From: JAXGMV01 sp040768445
GTDB taxonomy: Bacteria > Chloroflexota > Anaerolineae > Anaerolineales > Anaerolineaceae
Assembly (NCBI GenBank): GCA_040768445.1
Contig: JAXGMV010000001.1
Coordinates: 124,001 to 188,000, forward strand
Reading direction: 5' to 3'
Length of the DNA stretch: 64,000 nt
The notes under the pieces are model-generated. The model saw only the letters and a program-made list of their open reading frames with translations. It was not told where the DNA came from and made no database searches. This document shows positions 1-9,200 of the stretch, one piece after another. The position numbers were made by a program, and so were the translations under genes. Within the stretch, counting starts at the first letter, position 1. Each line of letters starts with the position of its first letter.

Positions 1-1064
1 ATCAGAGCACTAATACTGATGAGGATACACCTAAAGAGATCGAATTGTGGGCTGATGATATCGATGGCGACACCCTTACTTTTATCATCCAAACACAGCC
101 CCAGCACGGCACCCTATCAGGTACCGGCGGAGTGGTCACCTACACACCTGCACTCAATTACTTCGGCGAAGACAGCTTCACCTTCTATGTCAACGACGGC
201 TCCGTCGATTCGGCCCCAGCAACAATCTTCATTTCCATTGCAGCGACTCAGGATGCTCCAACAGCCGATCCACAGTCTGTTACAGCTCCACAGGATGGAT
301 CGGTGGCTGTCACGCTGACGGGTTCTGACCCCGATGGCGACACGCTGGAATTCTTTGTCGTTGCAGGACCATCGCACGGCACACTGAGCGGCACTGCGCC
401 TAATCTGACCTATACACCCGTGTCAGGCTACAGCGGCTCTGACAGCTTCACCTTTAAAGCCTTCGACGGTTGGAATGATTCAAATATAGCCACCGTTTCA
501 ATCACAGTTGTACCATCCGGCCCAATGACCGTGTTCTCAGATAATTTTGAGAGCAACCAGGGATGGACTGTCAACCCATTCGGCACGGATACCGCCTACA
601 CCGGCAACTGGCAGCGTGCCAACCCGGCGAGCGTTTACTACAACGGTTACAAACAGCTGGGCACCACCACCAGCGGCAGTTACGACCTGGTGACTGGTCC
701 ACTCAGCAGCTACTGGGATGCCGGCGCATATGACATAGACGGTGGTATCACCAGCATTCGTTCGCCCGAGTTCACCCTGCCTGCTGGCAGGAATCTGACA
801 TTGACCTTCCGTTATTACCTGGCGCACGCCAACAACTCTTCCACAGCGGATTATCTGCGTGTCAAGATCGTTGGCGCTTCCACCCAGACGGTTCTTGAAG
901 AACTGGGTGCCAACAATGACGACGATGCCGCCTGGGCATCCTTCAGCGGCAGCCTGAACAGCTTTGCCGGTCAGACCGTCTACATCCTGATCGAAGCGGC
1001 AGATGCCGGCACAGCCAGCCTGGTGGAAGCGGCTGTTGACGACGTGCTGATCATGGCACAGTAA
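1..1064 (+). CDS. Secreted Ig-like repeat protein, C-terminal part (5' end outside window)
   Basis: The reading frame is open from the first full codon at position 3, so the gene starts upstream. Two tandem bacterial Ig/cadherin-like repeats are visible, each with the pattern GDTL..F.....HGTLSG....TYTP...Y.G.DSFTF..(N/F)DG. They are followed by a roughly 175-residue jelly-roll-like domain starting near FSDNFESNQGW and ending DDVLIMAQ, a module often found at the C-terminus of secreted peptidases in Chloroflexota and other bacteria. No sortase or membrane anchor is visible. The catalytic domain, if any, lies outside the window, so only an extracellular, probably adhesive or peptidase-accessory role can be suggested. 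A strong terminator follows directly. Confidence 0.75.
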   Translation, partial: QSTNTDEDTPKEIELWADDIDGDTLTFIIQTQPQHGTLSGTGGVVTYTPALNYFGEDSFTFYVNDGSVDSAPATIFISIAATQDAPTADPQSVTAPQDGSVAVTLTGSDPDGDTLEFFVVAGPSHGTLSGTAPNLTYTPVSGYSGSDSFTFKAFDGWNDSNIATVSITVVPSGPMTVFSDNFESNQGWTVNPFGTDTAYTGNWQRANPASVYYNGYKQLGTTTSGSYDLVTGPLSSYWDAGAYDIDGGITSIRSPEFTLPAGRNLTLTFRYYLAHANNSSTADYLRVKIVGASTQTVLEELGANNDDDAAWASFSGSLNSFAGQTVYILIEAADAGTASLVEAAVDDVLIMAQ

Positions 1065-1083
1065 AAACAAATTTCATTACCAA

Positions 1084-1117
1084 ACCCCCGGATAGGAACA
1101 TCCGGGGGTAATTTTTT
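1084..1117 (+). terminator. Rho-independent terminator after the Ig-like protein
   Basis: A perfect 10-bp stem (acccccggat / atccgggggt) with a 6-nt loop is followed by a run of six T. Confidence 0.93.
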
Positions 1118-1216
1118 GGGTGTTTAAAACCAAACTAAGTCCGATGATTGGGCAAATTTCCTTCAATTTGCTAAGAATATTTCCTATTTTGTCTCACAAT
1201 TTGCCCTTAAATTTCA

Positions 1217-1245
1217 TTGACATTTATAAGTAATGGATGTATCAT
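1217..1245 (+). promoter_or_regulatory. Sigma-70-type promoter for the choice-of-anchor protein / RiPP operon
   Basis: TTGACA at 1217-1222 and TATCAT at 1240-1245 are separated by exactly 17 nt. Transcription from here would give a leader of about 110 nt before the ATG at 1363. It could drive the whole closely spaced run of genes from 1363 to 6073. Confidence 0.7.
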
Positions 1246-1362
1246 AATAGAAAAGGTTCCAGTTTTTTCAGCATTGGATAGCACAAATCCCGTGTGTTTT
1301 GTGCTTATATACAGTCATCGCATGCAATTATTTAACACTCTTACGGGCAAGAGGAGGAAATT

Positions 1363-2925
1363 ATGAAGGTCATGAAGCGTGGTTTATTTACTTCACTGGC
1401 GGTTATCGCGTTGTTGGCGGTGATCGTGGGGGTCGTATACGCGTTTTCGTTACAGGGTATCGATGGCATTTGGGGCTATATCGAAGGTATCACTGAAAAC
1501 AGTGGGACCGGTTCCACTGGCGGAGGCGCTTACTGCTCACGTTGGGGAACAGGAACCGGAAACAGCGTGACAACTTGGAGCGACTACAATGTAGCTATCC
1601 AGAGCCCTCCAACCACTGACGAGAACCAGGTACGTTATGGATCGCATGCTTATAAGGTCGATGGCGATTGGACATGTGATTCCTGCTCTGGCACGAATTT
1701 TAATACCCAAAGTGGTTTTGGATTTAAAAGCAACACTACCTCGATCACTCCAACCCAGGATGTGCCTTTCTACCTGGGCATGTTTACACACTACAATAAC
1801 CAGGTTTTCAGTGGTAGCGGCTGCACAAACACCACAACGGGAAAATTAGAATGGGTTGATTTGACGATCAGCTTGCCGGTCACCTGCAATGACATGTCTA
1901 CGAGAAGTTTCAGCTTTAATCCACATTTTACCTTGGATGAGACCTCGAACTCAGCCGGAACTTGTGCATATGGAAGCACAGGCGATGTGGCCTGCCCGGA
2001 TAAGGTCACTGTGGATATGCCAACAATGGCCGGTACTTTTACATGCCCAGAGGGCACCTATACCGTAGTCATTAATGGCTTCACTACCGAAGGATTGAAT
2101 GAAGGTGATACCTGCGATGAATCATATAATGATGATTCTGTTGCGACCGAGTTCATCACCCAGGAAGACCAGGATAATCATGCCTGCCTGTGGGCATCCA
2201 TCACCGCGCCCACGGCGGATATCGCTCCAATAAAGACCTGCGAGATAAGCCCAACAAGTGGATGGCCGGTTAGCTTCACCATCGTTACTACCAACATTGG
2301 TCCTGGTGCTTCTATCAACCCGACATTGACTGATGTTCTGCCAACCGGCGTCACCTACATCAGCCACACTTCAACTTTGACCACCACAGCCGGCGGCACG
2401 AACCCGCAGGGTACCTGTACTTATACCAGCGGTACGAACACCGTCTCCTGTAACCTGCTCACGCCGCTGCCAGCGCCTTCAGTGGATGCCAACGCCAAGT
2501 GGACGGTAAAAATCGATATATCAAGCTCAACACAGGTTTCGAATACAGCCTCAGTTTCATCCATCACAACTGACCCGAACCTAACAAATAACGCTTCTAC
2601 CGCTACTTGTAACCCAACTGCTGTCACCCTGACTTCATTCACTGCATCAGAAGTTGAAGGGAACATTGTGTTGGATTGGGAAACCGCCAGTGAATACAAC
2701 ACCCTGGGCTTCAACCTCTACATGGCAGCCTCAGCTGACGGTGAGAAGGTGAAAGTCAACGACAGCCTGCTGCCCAGCAACGTCGCTCCCGGCAGCATGG
2801 AAGGTGCAACCTACACTTACACCGCAGGTGAAGCAGTAAAGGGTGAGTATTACTTCTGGCTGGAGGAAGTGGATATCAGCGCTGGTGAAACTATATATGG
2901 ACCGGCAGTATTGATCATTAATTAG
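1363..2925 (+). CDS. Secreted choice-of-anchor/DUF11 protein
   Basis: This 520-residue protein has an N-terminal signal sequence or anchor (basic MKVMKR followed by about 20 hydrophobic residues). The region around residues 70-280 resembles the choice-of-anchor K family (patterns such as GFGF and LGMFTHYNNQ) and has several cysteines. Residues 290-415 form a DUF11-type beta-sandwich (ISPTSGWPVSFTI, VTYISHTST). The last 100 residues (VTLTSFTASEVEG...) are a fibronectin-like C-terminal module common on secreted Chloroflexota proteins. The ATG is preceded by GAGGAGG. Only 3 nt separate its stop from the S26 peptidase gene, so it may be the first gene of the RiPP operon. A role as target or partner of that operon is inference only. 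Confidence 0.8.
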   Translation: MKVMKRGLFTSLAVIALLAVIVGVVYAFSLQGIDGIWGYIEGITENSGTGSTGGGAYCSRWGTGTGNSVTTWSDYNVAIQSPPTTDENQVRYGSHAYKVDGDWTCDSCSGTNFNTQSGFGFKSNTTSITPTQDVPFYLGMFTHYNNQVFSGSGCTNTTTGKLEWVDLTISLPVTCNDMSTRSFSFNPHFTLDETSNSAGTCAYGSTGDVACPDKVTVDMPTMAGTFTCPEGTYTVVINGFTTEGLNEGDTCDESYNDDSVATEFITQEDQDNHACLWASITAPTADIAPIKTCEISPTSGWPVSFTIVTTNIGPGASINPTLTDVLPTGVTYISHTSTLTTTAGGTNPQGTCTYTSGTNTVSCNLLTPLPAPSVDANAKWTVKIDISSSTQVSNTASVSSITTDPNLTNNASTATCNPTAVTLTSFTASEVEGNIVLDWETASEYNTLGFNLYMAASADGEKVKVNDSLLPSNVAPGSMEGATYTYTAGEAVKGEYYFWLEEVDISAGETIYGPAVLIIN

Positions 2926-2928
2926 TTT

Positions 2929-3432
2929 ATGTCGAAAATACACCTCGACTGCACTTCACCCGCCTTTGCGAAGTTGAGTGCCGACTTGTTAAATGCTGGA
3001 ATCGCCCTGCGCTTCACAGCGCAGGGCAGTAGCATGAAACCGATGCTGAGAACTGGCGATATCTTGGTGGTTAAACCGGTGCAGAAACACCGGATCAAGA
3101 TTGGCGACATTGTTCTATGCACGGTATGTAAAAGACGGGTCGTCGCTCACAGAGTCATCGGCAAACGCACCGTAAAAAGCGGTCTGCTGTTCCTGGTACA
3201 GGGAGACCGGGTGAGCAAACCGGATGGTTGGGTGGCAGAGGAGATGGTGCATGGTCGTGTTGAGAGTGCTGAACGTTGTGATAGTTTTATTGATTTATTA
3301 GCACAGCCAACCCGACTGTTAGGGATCATGCAAACCATCAAGCTGCGCTGTCACTTAAGCCGGTTGGGAATCGCTGAAGCAGCAGGGCGGGTTATCAAAA
3401 AGCTGCCGTGTTTTACAGACTACATTACCTAG
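2929..3432 (+). CDS. S26-family signal-peptidase-like protein, no membrane anchor
   Basis: A 167-residue protein with the S26 (LexA-fold) catalytic signature GSSMKPML; the nucleophile would be Ser35. It also has GDIV and the AHRVIGK motif, where His74 would be the general base as in SipW/archaeal-type signal peptidases. Unlike true type I signal peptidases it has no evident N-terminal transmembrane helix and would be cytoplasmic or peripheral. Proteins of this kind recur in bacterial gene clusters next to PqqD and HPr-kinase-like genes, where leader-peptide processing is proposed but not proven. It is followed 9 nt later by the pqqD-like gene. Confidence 0.82.
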   Translation: MSKIHLDCTSPAFAKLSADLLNAGIALRFTAQGSSMKPMLRTGDILVVKPVQKHRIKIGDIVLCTVCKRRVVAHRVIGKRTVKSGLLFLVQGDRVSKPDGWVAEEMVHGRVESAERCDSFIDLLAQPTRLLGIMQTIKLRCHLSRLGIAEAAGRVIKKLPCFTDYIT

Positions 3433-3441
3433 GAGTTGCGC

Positions 3442-3732
3442 GTGGATACTAACGGCACCCGGTACGAAAGAAATAAAGACTTCATTTACCGGTCGATTGT
3501 AAATGAAGCGGTACTGGTTCCAATCCGCCAGGATGTGGCGGATATGGAATGCATTTACACCTTGAACGACCTGGGTGCCTTTATTTGGGAACGGATAGAC
3601 CATCCCCTGTCGTGGGATGAGCTGTTTGCCAGCATACAGGATACATATAATGTTGATCCAAGTTTGCTGGCTGTTGACCTGGAGAATTTCATCCAGGAAA
3701 TGACGGCCATTGGTGCGATCAACAAGGTATAA
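3442..3732 (+). CDS. PqqD-family peptide chaperone / RiPP recognition element
   Basis: A 96-residue PqqD-like winged-helix protein. Family traits seen are the N-terminal strand region (NEAVLVPI), the central LND.GAFIWE motif and the C-terminal helix with L...F...M...G.I. PqqD-type proteins bind the leader of a ribosomally made peptide and present it to a radical SAM enzyme. GTG at 3442 is preferred over the TTG at 3436 because the AGGAG motif (3431-3435) lies 6 nt before the GTG but abuts the TTG. It sits directly upstream of the radical SAM gene, which fits a leader-binding partner role. Confidence 0.88.
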   Translation: MDTNGTRYERNKDFIYRSIVNEAVLVPIRQDVADMECIYTLNDLGAFIWERIDHPLSWDELFASIQDTYNVDPSLLAVDLENFIQEMTAIGAINKV

Positions 3733-3739
3733 TTAAGTC

Positions 3740-4825
3740 ATGGACTGCCAGACTTTTCCTGAACTTAGCATATCAGATTGGACGGATGAGATATTTATTC
3801 CGCTAAACGGTAAACGCTATCCACTAATGGGCACCATGGAACTTACAGATCGCTGTAACTACAACTGCGTCCACTGCTACATTAACCAACCAGCGGGCAG
3901 CCAGGTAGCCCGGCAAAGTGAGCTTTCAACTACCGAGGTCATGAGTATTCTTGACCAGATTTCTGATGCTGGTTGTCTTTTTCTACTGCTGACCGGCGGC
4001 GAGATCTTCCTGCGGCCTGATTTCCCAGCGATTTACCTGCACGCCAAGCGTCGGGGACTGCTCATCAACTTGTTCACCAATGGTTCTCTCATCACACCCG
4101 CTATAGTTGATTTCCTCGCAAAATACCCGCCGCGCACTATTGAAATCACAATGTACGGCGCGACACGTGAAACCTACGAAAGGGTTACTGGTTTGACGGG
4201 TTCTTATAATCGTTTCCTTACAGCGGTTGAACTGCTGCTTAAGAGGAACCTGCGTGTAATTTTAAAAACAGTTCTATTAAATGAAAATAAGCATGAACTA
4301 AACCAAATTCGTTCCTTTGCAGAACAACATGAACTCATATACCGTTATGATGGAATCTTGTGGCCACGTTTGGATGGCAGTAAAAAGCCATCAGAACATC
4401 AAATACCACTGGAAGAAATGGTTGCTTTAGACTTCTCTGATCCTGCCAGGCGAAATGCCTGGAAAGAGACTGCAAAATCGTGCACCAGCTTACCCATTCG
4501 CAAAGATTTGATATACACATGTGGTGCCGGCTTACGTAGTTTCCACATTGACAGCCAGGGTCGCATGACCATCTGTGCCATGAGCCGGTGCTATGGTTAT
4601 GATTTGAAACAAATACGCTTTTCTGATGCATGGGAACAAATGGGGGAGCTGCGTAAGCTTGAACGGAAATATTCAACACCATGCCAGACCTGTACACTTG
4701 GAGCACTTTGCACGCAGTGTCCGGGTTGGTCACAGGTTGTACACGATGATGATGAGACACCAGTTGATTTTATCTGCCAACTAGCGCACATGCGCGCTGA
4801 AAAACTCGAAAAAATGTTAGTGTAA
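3740..4825 (+). CDS. Radical SAM/SPASM peptide maturase
   Basis: A 361-residue radical SAM protein. The [4Fe-4S]-binding CxxxCxxC motif is Cys39-x3-Cys43-x2-Cys46 (TDRCNYNCVHCY), followed by the TGGEIFLRPD strand. The C-terminal SPASM region has cysteines in CGAGLRSFHID, ICAMSRC and CQTCTLGALCTQCPGW, which would bind auxiliary Fe-S clusters. SPASM maturases modify ribosomal peptides, for example by thioether (sactionine) or C-C crosslinks. Its gene lies between pqqD (7 nt upstream) and a small Cys-containing peptide gene (23 nt downstream), so that peptide is the likely substrate. The bond formed cannot be read from the sequence. Confidence 0.9.
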   Translation: MDCQTFPELSISDWTDEIFIPLNGKRYPLMGTMELTDRCNYNCVHCYINQPAGSQVARQSELSTTEVMSILDQISDAGCLFLLLTGGEIFLRPDFPAIYLHAKRRGLLINLFTNGSLITPAIVDFLAKYPPRTIEITMYGATRETYERVTGLTGSYNRFLTAVELLLKRNLRVILKTVLLNENKHELNQIRSFAEQHELIYRYDGILWPRLDGSKKPSEHQIPLEEMVALDFSDPARRNAWKETAKSCTSLPIRKDLIYTCGAGLRSFHIDSQGRMTICAMSRCYGYDLKQIRFSDAWEQMGELRKLERKYSTPCQTCTLGALCTQCPGWSQVVHDDDETPVDFICQLAHMRAEKLEKMLV

Positions 4826-4848
4826 TCATTCTTGAGGAGATGATAACC

Positions 4849-5007
4849 ATGGAAAAGAAACCCTATGCAGCCCCAGTAGTAAAAAAAGTTCGTCTGGATA
4901 TAAAAAATGCTGTGCTGACAGTTTGTAACAGCAGCCCCAACTTTATGGATCCTAAAGATTCCTATAATAATCTATCTTGCAAGCAGGTACCAAACTGCTA
5001 TAGTTAG
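4849..5007 (+). CDS. Putative RiPP precursor peptide (52 aa)
   Basis: A small gene with a GAGGAGATGATAACC ribosome site just before the ATG. The N-terminal half (MEKKPYAAPVVKKVRLD...) has the pattern K-P-Y-x-x-P-x-V-x-K-V-x-L followed by AVLT, which I recognise from short peptides encoded next to PqqD/radical SAM genes. The C-terminal half starts near VCNSSPN, contains three Cys (residues 26, 44, 50) and many Ser/Asn, and ends in NCYS. It lies directly after the radical SAM gene and before the HPr-kinase-like gene. The leader/core boundary (around AVLT/VC) and any crosslinking of the cysteines are inferred. Confidence 0.78.
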   Translation: MEKKPYAAPVVKKVRLDIKNAVLTVCNSSPNFMDPKDSYNNLSCKQVPNCYS

Positions 5008-5110
5008 ATGCTTGTATACGAACTAGTTATTTAGTTTATAGATTTTATAAGGGCATTTTCAGGCTTATTATGCTTTGTATCGGTAATTGTAAAGGAAGTA
5101 CGGTACATGG

Positions 5111-6073
5111 TTGAGGGAGTTTCTAATCTTGGTAAATGGTATCACCGGCATCGGGGAGGTGAATACGGGTGGGCTTTGTATAACCATTGCAGGTCTAACT
5201 ATCTGTATCACTGCGCATGATACTGGATTAGACCTGCTTGTTCCACCCAGCTATCAATCTTTCCTCCAGTCAGAATACTCATCAAATACTCATATTGTTA
5301 GAAATCTAGGGGAAAATAATTCTGATCTAAACAGCCGGCTGATTTTAGAAGCAAAAACTGATCCGATAATATTTAATGATGCTGAGAGGAAATTACTTTA
5401 TCGATCTGAAAATTGGGAATTGTGGTCTTCTCAGAATGAGTGCCAATATACATTTATTGCACCGAGGTTGATACCTCCACGACAAATTATTACAGATACC
5501 AGTTTCAAATTTGGTGAGGTCTCAGGTAATTTTTCTGATATACCAGAATCATTGTTATTTCCACTTGAAGGCTTAGATATAAGGCTGTTTTCTAACTGGC
5601 TGGCAAATTTTGGCGATGTTATCCTGCATGCTGCCGGTGTCTGTGTAGATGGCCGGGGATATTGTTTTCCTGCCCCATCAGGTTATGGAAAATCTACATT
5701 GCTAAAACAACTGGTTAAGCACGACAATATCTTAGCACTGGGTGAAGATCAGGTGATATTGCGCTTGAAAAATGGCCAATTTTGGATTTACGGTACACCC
5801 TGGCATGAGAATCCTGACCTCTGTTCTCCATTAGGAGTACCACTGAAGGGATTTTTTTTCCTTGAAAGAAATGGTACACAGAATATTAAACCCATGGCGA
5901 CTATTGACAGCTTGGCGAGCCTCATTCAAAACGCGTTTATTCCGTTCTACAGGCGAGAGACACTTACGAACATTCTGGAGAACTTATCAGTGGCAGTAAA
6001 AAACGTTCCTTCTTGGAGACTTGATTACAAATTAGGGACAAATGTCTGGGAGTTAATCCAAACAGCACAATAA
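5111..6073 (+). CDS. HPr kinase-like P-loop protein of the RiPP cluster
   Basis: This 320-residue protein resembles HPr kinase/phosphorylase C-terminal domains. A P-loop APSGYGKST lies near residue 188, and a downstream GEDQVILRL segment corresponds to the family's metal-binding strand. The N-terminal half (IAGLTICI...) matches the divergent N-domain of such proteins in RiPP and polysaccharide loci. Related kinases in lasso-peptide clusters phosphorylate the C-terminal serine of the precursor, and the peptide here ends in Ser. The start is uncertain: TTG 5111 has AAAGGAAG 12 nt upstream, GTG 5159 is the alternative, and an ATG at 5107 with better spacing opens a different frame. Real HPr phosphorylation is unlikely. 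Confidence 0.75.
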   Translation: MREFLILVNGITGIGEVNTGGLCITIAGLTICITAHDTGLDLLVPPSYQSFLQSEYSSNTHIVRNLGENNSDLNSRLILEAKTDPIIFNDAERKLLYRSENWELWSSQNECQYTFIAPRLIPPRQIITDTSFKFGEVSGNFSDIPESLLFPLEGLDIRLFSNWLANFGDVILHAAGVCVDGRGYCFPAPSGYGKSTLLKQLVKHDNILALGEDQVILRLKNGQFWIYGTPWHENPDLCSPLGVPLKGFFFLERNGTQNIKPMATIDSLASLIQNAFIPFYRRETLTNILENLSVAVKNVPSWRLDYKLGTNVWELIQTAQ

Positions 6074-6203
6074 TATTGCAAGTTTTATTATCAATTATCA
6101 CAAATGGCTACTAAAAGAACAAAAGAAAAACTTGTAGGTAATTATATTTAAAAATTTATCATGATTACTGGTAAGCAACGGTCATTAAGTGGAGGAAATC
6201 CGA

Positions 6204-9200
6204 ATGCATAAAAAAGCTATGTTAATACTGACTGCTTTGATAATTATCATTCTGGCAATTGTTCCGGCATCATTTGTATCTGCGGACAACATTGATCCGG
6301 ACAATACCACTTCAAAAATTTCTGGGAAGAACCTGCAAACTCAACCATCCTTTTCACAATCTGCTTCTCCAGAATTCGTGGGTGATAGCCCTGAAGATGA
6401 AGCTGTCAGTATCCTTTCATCCACTTTGGAAGGCATAACCTTTGAAATCAACGTACCGTGGGAAGAACTTGTGTTGGAACCTGTCAGTATCGATGGCAGG
6501 GAATATACCCAAATTTCACTGAATGATTGGCCGTTAGAATCAACTCCCGGAGCACCCGTATTGCCTTTCCTCAATGAACAACTTGGTATCCCATTTGATG
6601 CTGAAATTACCATCAACGTTATTCCTGGCGCTACCCGTTCTACCAGTCTATCTTTCCCGATTCTACCCGGACAGGAACAGGTCATGAATTGGGCACCCCC
6701 AACCGATGAATTCTCGCCAGATCTACCTGAACCGGTTTTCATTATTCAAGAAAATGCAACTATCTACGGCAGTAATGCACTTTATCCGAGTGACCTTGTC
6801 AGGGTTTCCAGCGATGGTGTTCTTCGTGAGCAAAGGGTGCTTGGGCTCAGTATATATCCTGTCCAGTATCAACCGGAAAAGCAGGAACTTACCATTTATG
6901 AAACCCTGCAGATCGAAGTAACTTACGGCGGCACGAAGAGAGTTCCAACTAAGGGACAAATTGCTGATTCAGAAGCATATGAAGATGTATTTCAAAGCGG
7001 CTTACTCAACTATGAAATCGCTGAGCAGTTCCGCCAATCGGAAGAAATTTCTGAATTAAAGACCATGTCATTAACCGAAGGAGAGACACTCCCATATGCC
7101 CCGCCAGAACCAGGTTGGCGCATCAAGGTGCGGGAAGACGGGATGTATCGGCTGACTTATGATGAGCTGTCGATCGCTGGTTTGCTTGACGGCAATCCTG
7201 ATCCAAGAACCTTCAAGATGTTCAACCGGGGCAGTGAAATTGCAATACAGGTTGTTGGTGAAGAAGACGGTACTTTTGATTCCGGAGACATGATCCTTTT
7301 TTTCGGTCAGGCGTATGCTACAAAATACACTTTAGATAACATTTATTGGCTCACCTATGACCCATTGGGTGTTGATCAAGGCACCCGAATGCAGGAGGTT
7401 GATGCTACACCAACCGTTGGAACTACCCCTTTGACTTACTCAGCGCAACAGCATAATGAAAAAAACCTCTATTACTTTTCACAAATGCCGGGTGATGATG
7501 ATGTTGATCGCTGGTTATACAACACATATATTTATGCACCCAGTTACACTTCTGATTGGACCAACACATTCAGTCTACCAGCCAGTTTCACCGGCTCAGC
7601 ATCTTTAACATTATCAATGGTTGGATACCTGGATATTGCAGGGGTTATCGACCACCATGTGAAAATATACCTAAACAATATCGAAGTTGGAGACGCAATG
7701 TGGGATGGCGTAAATATTCACATTGCAGAATTGGTTGTTCCTGACGGCATCCTTCATACCGGTGATAACACGTTAAAAGTATCCTGGGTCAATGACACAG
7801 GTGTCGGATCAGAGGTTATTTATTTTGACTGGTATGAACTTGATTATCAATGTGAATTTATTGCACAAAATAATTCAATTACGTTTAACTATTCAGAACC
7901 AGGCATTCATGACTATCTGATCCGTGAATTCACTACCGATCAACTCAGAATATTTGACGTCACCAACCCGTCTATGGTTGAGGAATTAATCGGAGAAGTC
8001 CTCGCTGATGATGCAGGATATTTGTTAAGTTTTCAAGACGAGATCTCTGGCCTAACAAATTACCGGGTATTTACAGATGGTCAATTCAGCACTGTAGAGT
8101 CAATTGATGAGGATACTCCTTCAAATTTGCGGTCAATCACAAATGGGGCTGATTACATCGTCATCACACATGCCGATTTTATAGAACAGGCAGTGCGTCT
8201 GGCAGATTACCGCGCCGGGCGGCTGGTTGGTCAAATACCAGAAAATATCCTCAACAGCATGGTTGTTGATGTTCAGGATATATACGATGAATTCAACTTT
8301 GGTCTAACTGGTGCCGCGCCAATCCGTGAGTTTTTAGCTTATGCCTACAATTCTTGGGAAGGTCAGCAAACAGCACCATCTTATGTAGTTTTAATGGGCG
8401 ATGGAAATCGCGACCCAAATAACTACCAGAATTATGGACGGAAAAGTTACATTCCGCCTTATCTCGCGGCGGTTGATCCATGGATCAAGGAGACAGCTGC
8501 AGATAATCAATACGTAACACTAACCGGTGAAGATAACATCCCGGATATGATGCTCGGTCGCATGGCTGTCAACACGAATATTGAGGCGGAAATAATTGTA
8601 GATAAGGTGATCAATTATGAATTATCACCTCCACCTGGTGATTGGCAGCAAACAGTACTGTCTGTTGCTGACAATGCCGACATTGCAGGTAATTTCCCAT
8701 CAATTTCCGATAGTTTGATCTCTTGCTGCCAACCCGCTCCATACAATGCTGAAAAGGTTTATTACGGCACCACTCACATTACAATCGGTGAAGCGCAAAA
8801 TGCTATCATAAGCGAAATCAATATCGGGAAAATCTTCGTAAATTACAACGGTCATGGTGCCATCAATAGTTGGGCTGGTGAAAAACTTTTCAGCACTAAA
8901 AGTATGACATCATTAGTAAATGGGAGTAAGCTGCCAGTTGTAATCTCCATGGCTTGCCGTGACGGTTACTACCACAACCAATATCCATATTCTATGGATG
9001 GTGAAGCATTGGCAGAAGTATTAGTTCGCGGTGACAATAAAGGTGCTCTAGCAAGCTGGTCTGCCACCGGTTTGGGTGTCGCCAGCGGTCATGACCATCT
9101 CAGCCGGGGCTTTTATTCCGCTCTGTTTTTTAACAATGCAACTACACTGGGTGAGGCTACCACTGCCGGCAAGCTCAGGTTGTGGTCAACCGGCGGTAAC

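Noticed and set aside
1537..2367. Minus-strand frames opposite the choice-of-anchor gene
   Set aside because: They lack ribosome sites and family resemblance and are fully antisense to a well-supported gene.
2929..6073. Lasso peptide cluster
   Set aside because: PqqD- and HPr-kinase-like genes fit, but there is no asparagine-synthetase-type cyclase or transglutaminase-type protease; a radical SAM enzyme is present instead.
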